This document shows positions 8,288 to 15,299 of a stretch of 34,074 nucleotides of DNA, one piece after another. Under the pieces are notes generated by a model. The model saw only the letters and a list, made by a program, of their open reading frames with translations, ran no database searches and was not told the DNA's origin. Each line of letters begins with the position of its first letter. The first letter of the stretch is position 1. The position numbers and the translations under genes are program-made. This DNA comes from CALFXN01 sp964451935 (GTDB lineage: Bacteria; Synergistota; Synergistia; Synergistales; Aminobacteriaceae), in NCBI GenBank assembly GCA_964451935.1, contig CAYVKE010000020.1, forward strand, positions 1 through 34,074, read 5' to 3'.

Positions 8288-8313
8288 ATGCATTCGGAAA
8301 GGAGTGTTTCGTC

Positions 8314-9417
8314 ATGACATGGTTCCAATGGGCGCCGGCCTGGCTGCTCAGGGAGTATGGCCCCGAGTACGCCAACCTCAAGGAGAGCCGTCCCGTTCTC
8401 GTCGATTGCGCGCTTGGGTGCAATCCCCTCGGAACGCCGGCATCCGCCCGCGCCGTGATCGAACGCGGCGGCGTCGGCGTGGACGCCTATCCTGACGGCA
8501 AGGAAGCCGTCATCGCGGGAATCTGTTCGTTCTGGAAGGACGCCGTCGAACCGTCGCAGCTGATCCTCGGGTGCGGCTCGATCGGCGTGCTGACGACCAT
8601 CGCGCGGAGCCTCTGCGGTCCGGGCGCGCGCGTTCTGGGAATGGCCCCGCAGTTTACGTCGGGATTGCTTGCGTTCCGGACTTCGGGCTCCGACGTGTCG
8701 GCGACGCCGCTCGAAGCGCCCGGCTTCACCCCCGATCCTGCGCGTCTTGCGGAACTCGTGACGGACGAGACGTCCCTCGTCTATTTCGACCGGCCCCATA
8801 ACCCCACCGGCTGGACAGCCCCGCTGGACGCCATGACGCGCCTCGCCGACCGCTGCGCCGAAAAGGGGGCCCTGCTGATCTCGGACGAAGCCTACGGCGA
8901 CTACATCCCTCCGGAACAGTCCGCGATCACCCTGTCGCACGACGCGATCATCTGCGTCCGCAGCTTTTCGAAGGGATGGGGGCTCGCGGGTCTGCGTGCG
9001 GGGTACGGGGTCATCCGCGACCCGAAGGCCATGGCGCTTCTGCGGATCGTCGAGGATCCCTTCCCGCTGAACTCCGTCGCGCTTGCGGTTCTTCCCGAGG
9101 TCCTGAAAGATGCCGACTATCCGCGCCGCACGCGCGACACGGTGTCCGCAATGAAACGCCGCGTTCTGGACTGCGTCGCCGCCTCGCCGGACATGTCGGT
9201 CGCCCCGACGGACCTCCGCTCGCCGATCATGCTGCTTCACGACCGGCGTCCGGGAAGCCTGTACGAGCGGCTGATGGAAGCGGGGATCCGGACGGAGCCC
9301 GGGGTGTGCTTCGAAGGACTCAGCGAGCACAGCGAACAGTTTGTCCGCCTGCGCGTTCCGGGACCGGAACACATCGGCCGTTTCGAGGAGATCTGGCGGA
9401 ATTCGTTCTCGCGGTAG
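8314..9417 (+). CDS. PLP-dependent class I/II aminotransferase (HisC-like)
   Basis: A 367-residue fold-type I aminotransferase of the histidinol-phosphate/CobD-like branch. The N-terminus has the DCALGCNPLGTP motif. The middle has FDRPHNPTGW and ISDEAYGDY, which hold the cofactor-binding Asn and Asp/Tyr. The PLP lysine lies in SFSKGWGLAGLRAGY, and the C-terminal RLRVPG segment carries the carboxylate-binding Arg. The ribosome binding site is AAAGGAG before the ATG. The gene stands alone between a terminator and a convergent operon, with no histidine or cobalamin genes beside it, so the substrate is uncertain; in an amino-acid-fermenting organism a catabolic or general transaminase is as likely as HisC. 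Confidence 0.85.
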   Translation: MTWFQWAPAWLLREYGPEYANLKESRPVLVDCALGCNPLGTPASARAVIERGGVGVDAYPDGKEAVIAGICSFWKDAVEPSQLILGCGSIGVLTTIARSLCGPGARVLGMAPQFTSGLLAFRTSGSDVSATPLEAPGFTPDPARLAELVTDETSLVYFDRPHNPTGWTAPLDAMTRLADRCAEKGALLISDEAYGDYIPPEQSAITLSHDAIICVRSFSKGWGLAGLRAGYGVIRDPKAMALLRIVEDPFPLNSVALAVLPEVLKDADYPRRTRDTVSAMKRRVLDCVAASPDMSVAPTDLRSPIMLLHDRRPGSLYERLMEAGIRTEPGVCFEGLSEHSEQFVRLRVPGPEHIGRFEEIWRNSFSR

Positions 9418-9456
9418 AAAAAAAGCGGAGGAAGACGCGAAAGCGCCTTCCTCCGC
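9418..9456 (-). terminator. Intrinsic terminator of the polyamine/carbamate kinase operon
   Basis: On the minus strand a 14-pair stem (GCGGAGGAAGGCGC against GCGTCTTCCTCCGC, one G-U pair) closes on a TTTC loop and is followed by seven T. It sits 16 bases after the carbamate kinase stop and between convergent genes. On the plus strand the same hairpin lacks a T-run and has one mismatch. Confidence 0.85.
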
Positions 9457-9471
9457 CTGATTTGACGGAAC

Positions 9472-10410
9472 TTACGGGACGATCTGCGTTCCGGATGCGC
9501 CTTCGAGGGCTTCGAGGGCGTCGTTCAGGCTCGCGACGATGGCCCGTTTCCCGCCGTTTCGGACGAATCGGAGCGCGGCTTTGACTTTCGGCCCCATCGA
9601 TCCCGCCTTGAAGTGCCCTTCCCGTTCGAAGGCTTCGACTTCGTCCGCCGTGACTTTGTGGAGCCGGCGCTCCCCGGGTTGCCGGTAGTTCACCGAGACG
9701 GCCGGGACGTCCGTGAGGATCATGAAGACATCCGCCTTGACCTCGGCGGCGAGCCGTTCTCCGGCGAGATCCTTGTCGATGACCGCCTCGACGCCTTCGA
9801 GCGAACCGTCCGGACGGCGCACGACCGGAATGCCGCCGCCGCCGGACGCGACGACGACGAACCCCTGGGACACGAGCGTGTTGATGACATTCCGTTCGAC
9901 GATTCCCGTAGGGTCGGGCGACGCGACGACTCTCCGCCAGCCCCGTCCCGCGTCCTCGATCCAGTGTTCGCCGGTTTCCGCCATGCGCCTGCGCGCCGTC
10001 TCCTCCGTGGAGAATGGGCCGACGGGCTTCGTGGGGTGCGAGAACGCCGGGTCGTCGGGGTTCACTTCCACCCGGGTGACGAGACACACCGGCTCGCGTC
10101 CCTCGATTCCCTCGCGGCGCATGGTGTTTTCCAGGCTCTGGCAGAACATGTAGCCGATGAGCCCCTGGCTTTCGGCGCCGCAGAAATCCATCGGCATGGC
10201 CGGAACCTTTGCGCTTCCCAGTTCGTTCTGGATCATGATGGCGCCGACCTGCGGGCCGTTCCCGTGGGTGATGACGACCTCATGCGACGCCCGAATCATG
10301 CGGACGATCTGGTCGACGGTTCTCTGAACGTTTTCCCGCTGCTCCGCAGCGACGCCCCGCTGCCCGGGCTGCAAAATCGCGTTGCCGCCAAGGGCGACCA
10401 ATACTCTCAT
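9472..10410 (-). CDS. arcC: Carbamate kinase
   Basis: A 312-residue amino-acid-kinase-fold enzyme that interconverts carbamoyl phosphate plus ADP with carbamate plus ATP, normally the ATP-yielding last step of arginine/citrulline breakdown. Landmarks are VALGGNAIL near the N-terminus (5-13), THGNGPQVG, the ASGGGGIPV stretch, and DKDLAGERLA near the nucleotide site. The ATG at 10410 is chosen because the product then starts MRVLVALGGNA, as in the family; AGGAAG/GGAGGG lie just upstream. It is the third gene of a minus-strand operon after ornithine decarboxylase and spermidine synthase. No arginine deiminase or ornithine carbamoyltransferase gene is present in the window. Confidence 0.94.
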   Translation of the reverse strand: MRVLVALGGNAILQPGQRGVAAEQRENVQRTVDQIVRMIRASHEVVITHGNGPQVGAIMIQNELGSAKVPAMPMDFCGAESQGLIGYMFCQSLENTMRREGIEGREPVCLVTRVEVNPDDPAFSHPTKPVGPFSTEETARRRMAETGEHWIEDAGRGWRRVVASPDPTGIVERNVINTLVSQGFVVVASGGGGIPVVRRPDGSLEGVEAVIDKDLAGERLAAEVKADVFMILTDVPAVSVNYRQPGERRLHKVTADEVEAFEREGHFKAGSMGPKVKAALRFVRNGGKRAIVASLNDALEALEGASGTQIVP

Positions 10411-10465
10411 GCTTCCTGTTCCCTCCAACTCGTTCCCTGTACGCCGGGGTGTTCCCGACAGGATA

Positions 10466-11311
10466 TTATCGGATCAATTCCGAAAGAAACGCCGGAAGGG
10501 CGAACGCGGCCCTGTGAACATCCGGCGTGTAGTAGCGCGTCCCGGGCGGACAGGAACGCACGGGAACGGACGGATCATACGAAGACGACCCGACCGTGTA
10601 GGTCCACATTCCCGTCGGGTATGTCGGCATCGCGCCCCAGCAGAGGCGCACCTCGGGAAAGACGCGCCGGAGCGCGTCGTAGGCTCCCTTGACGACAGAA
10701 GCGTCCGAAAAGGGCGATTCCGTCTGCGCGATGACCATTCCGTCCTCGCGCAGCGCCTGCCGGAGATCCCGGTAGAAGGGCGCCTCGAAGAGACCTGCCG
10801 CGAAATCTACGGGGTCCGTGCTGTCCACGATCGCGACGTCGAACTCGCCATGCGCGTTCCGGATATATTCGATCGCGTCCGTACACCGGACTTCGGCGCG
10901 GGGATCGTCCATCGACGCGGCGACGGACGGCAGGAACCGCCGGGACGCCTCGACGACCTGCTCGTCGATATCCACCAGGACCGCCCGCGCGACGTACGGG
11001 TGGCGCAGAACCTCCCGGAGGACGGCCCCGTCGCCCCCTCCCACGATCAGAACGGAGGCGGGGGCGGGATGGGCGCACAGGGGAACGTGCGCCATCATCT
11101 CCGAATAGCAGAACTCATCCCGCTCGGTGATCTGGATCGCCCCGTCAAGGACGATCATTCGACCGTACTCGGGCGTGTCGAGAACGGCGAGTTCCTGATA
11201 GGGCGTCTGCGCATGAAGCAGCGTTCCGTCGACGCGAAGCGACAGGCGCATGTCCCGCGTCTGCTCCTCGGTGAACCACAGCTCGCTGCGTCGTTTCGGC
11301 CTCGTCTCCAC
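10466..11311 (-). CDS. speE: Polyamine aminopropyltransferase (spermidine synthase)
   Basis: A 281-residue cytoplasmic enzyme that transfers the aminopropyl group of decarboxylated S-adenosylmethionine to putrescine. Landmarks are ELWFTEEQT at the N-terminus, YQELAVLDTPEYGRMIVLDG, the nucleotide-binding IVGGGDGAVLRE (about 89-100), and the DSTDPVDFAAGLF active-site loop followed by AQTESPF. The GTG at 11311 is chosen because GGGAGGA lies just upstream and the resulting N-terminus fits the family; the frame is open for a further 110 codons without a better start and overlaps the previous gene. It lies 35 bases after ornithine decarboxylase, which supplies its putrescine. No S-adenosylmethionine decarboxylase gene is seen here. 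Confidence 0.94.
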   Translation of the reverse strand: METRPKRRSELWFTEEQTRDMRLSLRVDGTLLHAQTPYQELAVLDTPEYGRMIVLDGAIQITERDEFCYSEMMAHVPLCAHPAPASVLIVGGGDGAVLREVLRHPYVARAVLVDIDEQVVEASRRFLPSVAASMDDPRAEVRCTDAIEYIRNAHGEFDVAIVDSTDPVDFAAGLFEAPFYRDLRQALREDGMVIAQTESPFSDASVVKGAYDALRRVFPEVRLCWGAMPTYPTGMWTYTVGSSSYDPSVPVRSCPPGTRYYTPDVHRAAFALPAFLSELIR

Positions 11312-11346
11312 GGCCCGTTCCTCCCGGTGCTCCGGCTCGCCCGACG

Positions 11347-12531
11347 TCAATCCCTGTCGAAAACGTACGCCCGGAGGGGCGGGAACCCGTTGAAGCAGAT
11401 CGACGAATAGCTCTGCGTGTACGCCCCGGTCGAGAAGAAGTACACGCGATCCTTCTCCTGCAGCGAGAGCGGAAGCTTGTATTTCTCGGTCTCGTAGAGG
11501 ATGTCCATGCTGTCGCAGGTCGGTCCCGCGAGAATGACTTCCTGGGTCTCTCCCGTGCGTTCGACGTAGATCGGGTATTTGATCGATTCGTCGAGTGTTT
11601 CGATCAGGCCCCCGAACTTGCCGACGTCGAGGTACACCCAACGGTACTGGTTCGCCTCCGCCTTCTTGGAGATCAGGACGACCTCGCTGACGAGGAGCCC
11701 CGAATCGCCCGTCATGGATCGTCCGGGCTCGATGATGATGTCGGGAATTCCCTCGGGGAAATCCTCGCTGAGAAAGCGGGTGACTTCCGACGTGTAGACA
11801 TTTGTCTCCGATGTCGGGGACAGATATTTCGCGGGGAAGCCGCCGCCCAGGTTGATCATCCGGAGCGGAACGCCCTTTTCGCGGACCGCTTCGAAAAGGT
11901 AGCGAACCGTCGCGATGGCGTTATCCCACTGGCCGATGTCCCGCTGCTGCGAGCCGACGTGGAAGGAGACGCCGTACGGATCGAGGCCGAGCGCCGGAGT
12001 GTCGAGGATGAGGTTGTAGATCGTGTCCGGATGGGCGCCGAACTTTCTCGAAAGCGGCCAATCCGCGCCGCTGCCGTCCATCAGGATCCGGAAGAAGACC
12101 TTCGATCCCGGCGCGTGCGTCGCGATCTTGTTCAGATCGCTCTCGGAATCCGTCGCATAGAGCCTGATCCCCTTTTCGTACGCGTAGGCGATATGTTCGG
12201 CCTTCTTGATCGTGTTGCCGTAACTGAGACGATCGGGGGAAACCCCCAGTCCGAGCATCAAATCAAGTTCGTAAATCGACGCGATATCGAAACAGCTTCC
12301 CTTGTCGATGAGCAGCTTCAGAACTTCGGGATTCGGATTCGCCTTGACGGCGTAATACACTTTTGCGAAGGGGAGTCCTGACTTGAGCTGGTCGTAGTGC
12401 TGTGCGACCCGTTTGAGGTCGATGACGAGAAAGGGTGTCTCTTTATCCGCGGCGAATGCTTTGATGGCTTCAAACCGTTCCCTTGGCATGAAACGCTCAA
12501 GGTCGAAACTGTAGGACGGGGGGTGTTCCAC
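11347..12531 (-). CDS. PLP-dependent ornithine decarboxylase, fold III
   Basis: A 394-residue decarboxylase of the eukaryote-like ODC family (alanine-racemase fold), which makes putrescine from ornithine. The PLP lysine is in YYAVKANPNPEVL (Lys about 63). Further landmarks are FHVGSQ, the glycine-rich NLGGGFPA, EPGRSMTGDSG, and GPTCDSMD, whose Cys (about 339) is the catalytic residue of ornithine decarboxylases and separates them from diaminopimelate decarboxylases. The GTG at 12531 has AGAGGAGG nine bases upstream. An ATG further upstream lacks a ribosome binding site. As first gene of the operon with speE it supports a putrescine-to-spermidine route. Lysine or dual lysine/ornithine activity cannot be excluded. 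Confidence 0.9.
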   Translation of the reverse strand: MEHPPSYSFDLERFMPRERFEAIKAFAADKETPFLVIDLKRVAQHYDQLKSGLPFAKVYYAVKANPNPEVLKLLIDKGSCFDIASIYELDLMLGLGVSPDRLSYGNTIKKAEHIAYAYEKGIRLYATDSESDLNKIATHAPGSKVFFRILMDGSGADWPLSRKFGAHPDTIYNLILDTPALGLDPYGVSFHVGSQQRDIGQWDNAIATVRYLFEAVREKGVPLRMINLGGGFPAKYLSPTSETNVYTSEVTRFLSEDFPEGIPDIIIEPGRSMTGDSGLLVSEVVLISKKAEANQYRWVYLDVGKFGGLIETLDESIKYPIYVERTGETQEVILAGPTCDSMDILYETEKYKLPLSLQEKDRVYFFSTGAYTQSYSSICFNGFPPLRAYVFDRD

Positions 12532-12577
12532 TCCGATATTCCTCCTCTGTATGGGGACCATGATGAAAAGCGAGCAT

Positions 12578-12606
12578 AGTGTACGACCCTGGGGGCGGAA
12601 GGGCAA
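12578..12606 (-). promoter_or_regulatory. Probable promoter of the polyamine operon
   Basis: On the minus strand TTGCCC and TACACT are separated by 17 bases, with the -10 box 46 bases before the ornithine decarboxylase start. Confidence 0.5.
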
Positions 12607-12816
12607 GAGGAAATTGTGTCCCTTTTCGATGTATACACGAAACGCATTCCCTTCGGCGCCTTGCCGGAAGGTGTTCGATGCGTTCGTGTCCTTCTCGCGG
12701 ACGCCGAGGTTCGCTCGGGTGGCGTTCGTGATAGACTTCTTTCGCGGCGTATCGCAGTGGTTCGGCGGAGCGCGCCGCTTCATCCGACGATGCGGACCGA
12801 TGAGGGGGAAACGCAA

Positions 12817-13710
12817 ATGTCACTTCCCGGGAGGACCTTCTTTTTTCGCGGAAAGGAATGCCGGACGCCCGAAGAACTGGCGAACGCCTTTCTCGAAGGG
12901 GACGAGGCGTGGAACGACGCCCTGTTCGTCGTGGGCAGAGGATTCGTTCAAAAATGGCTCGAATACAACGGCGATTTCGGGCGCGCCGCCGAGATGGAAA
13001 AGAACGCCGAAAAGAGCGCCGGAGAGCAGTGCGCGCAGTTTGCGGCGCATTTCGCCGTTCCGGTGACTCCCGAAGCGCAATTCAGGTTCGGACGGATGTT
13101 TCTGGAGGGCGTCATCGCGCCGCAGGATTCCGTGAAGGCCGCCGAATGGCTCTCCCGGGCCGCGGAGCAGGGGCATCCGCACGCGCAATCCTGCCTGGAT
13201 GCGGCCGCTTCGGATCTTCCCGCTGCGCAGCGGGAAGATCCGCTCGCTCGCATCGATCCGGACGAAACGGAGAACGGAGCGCCGGAGCCCGGGGACGCCG
13301 AAACGCCGGACACGGCCCCCGGCGATCCGGCGTCCCCGGAGTCGCGCCTCGAAGAGGCGGAAAATGGAAACGCCGACGAGCAGTTCAATCTTGGCCGGAT
13401 GTACGCAACCGGCCGCGGCGCGCCCCGGGACGACAATCTGGCGATCGAGTGGTACCGAAAGGCCGTGAAACAGGGGCACCCGAACGCGCTCTATAACCTG
13501 GGACGGATGTACGAAGAGGGCCGCGCGGTGCGGCAGAACTTCGTCAAGGCCTACCGGCTGTATTTCAGGGCGTCGCTTCACGGGATCAGGGAGGCGGACG
13601 ATGCGATGATCGAGCTGAAAAAGAAGAGCTGGCTTCGAAGGCCGAAGGTGTCGGAGGCCGAAGCCGCGCGCATCGAACAGGAGGAGGGCTACAGACCCTG
13701 GGAAGACTGA
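12817..13710 (+). CDS. Sel1-repeat protein
   Basis: A 297-residue protein. The first 70 residues form a small domain (FRGKECRTPEELANAFLEGD... to QKWLEYNG) of a type seen at the front of other repeat or signalling proteins; I cannot name it. Three Sel1-like repeats follow: AQFRFGRMFLEGVIAPQD, QFNLGRMYATGRGAPRDD and LYNLGRMYEEGRAVRQNF, each with AAEWLSRAAEQG-like second helices. Between the first and second repeats lies a Pro/Glu/Asp-rich linker of about 55 residues, whose DNA includes a perfect 32-bp palindrome. There is no signal peptide, so it is probably cytoplasmic and mediates protein contacts. The ATG at 12817 follows GAGGGGG; the frame is open upstream but without a ribosome binding site. 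Confidence 0.8.
   Translation: MSLPGRTFFFRGKECRTPEELANAFLEGDEAWNDALFVVGRGFVQKWLEYNGDFGRAAEMEKNAEKSAGEQCAQFAAHFAVPVTPEAQFRFGRMFLEGVIAPQDSVKAAEWLSRAAEQGHPHAQSCLDAAASDLPAAQREDPLARIDPDETENGAPEPGDAETPDTAPGDPASPESRLEEAENGNADEQFNLGRMYATGRGAPRDDNLAIEWYRKAVKQGHPNALYNLGRMYEEGRAVRQNFVKAYRLYFRASLHGIREADDAMIELKKKSWLRRPKVSEAEAARIEQEEGYRPWED
13211..13242. repeat. Perfect 32-bp palindrome inside the Sel1-repeat gene
   Basis: CGGATCTTCCCGCTGC is followed directly by its exact reverse complement, giving 16 pairs with no spacer. It lies in the part of the gene that encodes the flexible linker between repeats. Confidence 0.9.
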
Positions 13711-13790
13711 CGGGAGAAAAACGCAGGGAACCTGCGTCATGATGTGTTTTCGGGAAAAAGGGCGTCTCCGGAGTCCGCCGGAAATTACGC

Positions 13791-13820
13791 TTGACACCCA
13801 AAGGTTACGGCCGATACACT
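13791..13820 (+). promoter_or_regulatory. Promoter of the L,D-transpeptidase gene
   Basis: TTGACA at 13791-13796 and TACACT at 13815-13820 are separated by 18 bases. The ribosome binding site GGAGGGA at 13854-13860 is correctly placed downstream. Confidence 0.7.
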
Positions 13821-13866
13821 GCATGCTGTTTCAAAATCACACGCACCGGCTGCGGAGGGATAGTCC

Positions 13867-14484
13867 ATTCGTACGGGAAAGCTCGCGTATTTCGTTCTCG
13901 GTCTCGTCCTGCTCCTCGCCGTCGCGGCGGGCGTGTGGGCGTATCGTTCCATGCATCGTCCGCAACCTCCGACCCGCCCCACGGAGCCTCTGGCGTCGCC
14001 GGTGGGGCCGGCCCGGCCGACTCCCGTCGCGGGCGTTCCCCAGCGGGATCTGCCCCCGCCCGCCGGTCCGGTGGAACGGGACCAGCGATGGGTCCGCATC
14101 GTCAAGAGCCGATTCACGCTGATTCTCTACCGTGGGAACGACGTGGAACAGTCCTACCCCATAGCGGTCGGCAGAAACGGCGGCAAGAAGACGCGCTCGG
14201 GAGACAACCGCACGCCCGAGGGACGTTTTTCCATAGAAAGGATCCAGGACGCCTCCTCCTGGACCCACGACTTCGGCGACGGCAAGGGACAGATCAAAGG
14301 CGCGTACGGTCCCTGGTTCATCCGGCTCAAGACCGGGTGGCAGGGGATCGGGATTCACGGAACGCACGATCCCCTGTCCATCGGCGGAAAGGTGTCCGAA
14401 GGGTGCATCCGGATGCGGAACGAGGATGTCTCAGATCTGCGTCGCCGCGTCGCCCCCGGGATGCTCGTCGTTATTGAGGAGTGA
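13867..14484 (+). CDS. L,D-transpeptidase (YkuD domain), probable ATT start
   Basis: A 205-residue envelope enzyme. The YkuD catalytic motif is GIHGTHDPLSIGGKVSEGCI (His about 164, catalytic Cys about 180), preceded by AYGPWFIRL. Such enzymes form 3-3 cross-links in peptidoglycan or attach proteins to it. A proline-rich linker (about 31-70) separates the catalytic domain from the membrane anchor. The start is unusual. GGAGGGA (13854-13860) is followed six bases later by ATT at 13867, and reading from there gives a basic N-terminus (RTGK) and a clean hydrophobic anchor (LAYFVLGLVLLLAVAAGVWA). The first standard start codon in this frame, GTG at 13933, would remove the anchor and has no ribosome binding site. 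A sequencing error turning ATG into ATT would look the same. The end overlaps the convergent gene by 14 bases. Confidence 0.85.
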   Translation: MRTGKLAYFVLGLVLLLAVAAGVWAYRSMHRPQPPTRPTEPLASPVGPARPTPVAGVPQRDLPPPAGPVERDQRWVRIVKSRFTLILYRGNDVEQSYPIAVGRNGGKKTRSGDNRTPEGRFSIERIQDASSWTHDFGDGKGQIKGAYGPWFIRLKTGWQGIGIHGTHDPLSIGGKVSEGCIRMRNEDVSDLRRRVAPGMLVVIEE

Positions 14485-15253
14485 CGGCCGCCTTCTTGTA
14501 AGTGTACGTCACGCCCTGTATGGGCTCTGGGAGAACCCTGCTCCGGATCCGGACGGCCCCCGCCTCGTATTCGATCGCGTGCAGCCGAAGCGGGAAGACG
14601 AATTTCGAGAGATCGAGAATCGGCTGGATCTGCGAAACGGCTTTGTCCGTGATGAAATCCGGCACGCCGACGCGGTTGACGGCGAGCGTGTAGTCCGAGA
14701 GCCAGATCTGCTGCGCGTCGACGATCCGGAAGCGGCTCGTGATTTCGATGAGGACGTCGAGCGTGAACAGCACGCGGACCTGATAGTACCCCCGCGCGTA
14801 CACCCCGTCCTTTCCGATCGATAGCTGGATGCCGTGCCAGTGGTCGTCATCCCCGAAGTCCTTGCCCAGAAGATTCCGGTTGATGTCGTCCGCGGTGATC
14901 CGGCAATCGGCCACCGCGTGGAGCATGCGTTTCACGTCGACGTTCCCCTTCGCCCATTCCGAAACCGGCGTCAGTTCGACGCCCATGCCCCGGACTTTGA
15001 GCGACGCGACCCGGACGCCGCCGATGGAGCAGCCCTTGATGTCGAGATACATGTCCCGGACGGAACCCGACGGATCGGGAAGATCGTCGAGGACCATAAC
15101 CATCTCGTCGGGCGTGAACTTTTTCGCGAAAAAGTCCATCAGCAGCGCTCCCGCGTCTCCGGAAACCGGAGTCGCGAAAGCGGGCGTTCCGCAGCACAAC
15201 GCGATAACCGCCGCGCACAGGGCGGGCATGGCGAAGCGTTTCCCACAATGCAT
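14471..15253 (-). CDS. LmeA-type phospholipid-binding protein (DUF2993)
   Basis: A 260-residue exported protein. The signal peptide (MHCGKRFAMPALCAAVIALC ending GTPAFA) is followed by a domain resembling the DUF2993/LmeA family: LDIKGCSIGGVRVASLKVRG, repeated segments with INRNLLGKDFG, and a long amphipathic beta region ending LPEPIQGVTYTY. Members are thought to bind phospholipids in the envelope. The ATG at 15253 is chosen over that at 15271 because AGGAGG lies nine bases before it and actually overlaps the first codons of the longer version. It converges with the L,D-transpeptidase gene. Family assignment is by pattern and moderately sure; the ligand is unknown. Confidence 0.72.
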   Translation of the reverse strand: MHCGKRFAMPALCAAVIALCCGTPAFATPVSGDAGALLMDFFAKKFTPDEMVMVLDDLPDPSGSVRDMYLDIKGCSIGGVRVASLKVRGMGVELTPVSEWAKGNVDVKRMLHAVADCRITADDINRNLLGKDFGDDDHWHGIQLSIGKDGVYARGYYQVRVLFTLDVLIEITSRFRIVDAQQIWLSDYTLAVNRVGVPDFITDKAVSQIQPILDLSKFVFPLRLHAIEYEAGAVRIRSRVLPEPIQGVTYTYKKAAVTPQ

Positions 15254-15299
15254 CCTGACATTCCTCCTCATCGTTGTTCCGTTCCGGTTCGCGGCGGGG

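Noticed and set aside
13721..13737. Hairpin after the Sel1-repeat gene as a terminator
   Set aside because: The stem has only seven pairs (ACGCAGG/CCTGCGT) and no T-run directly after it; not strong enough to call.
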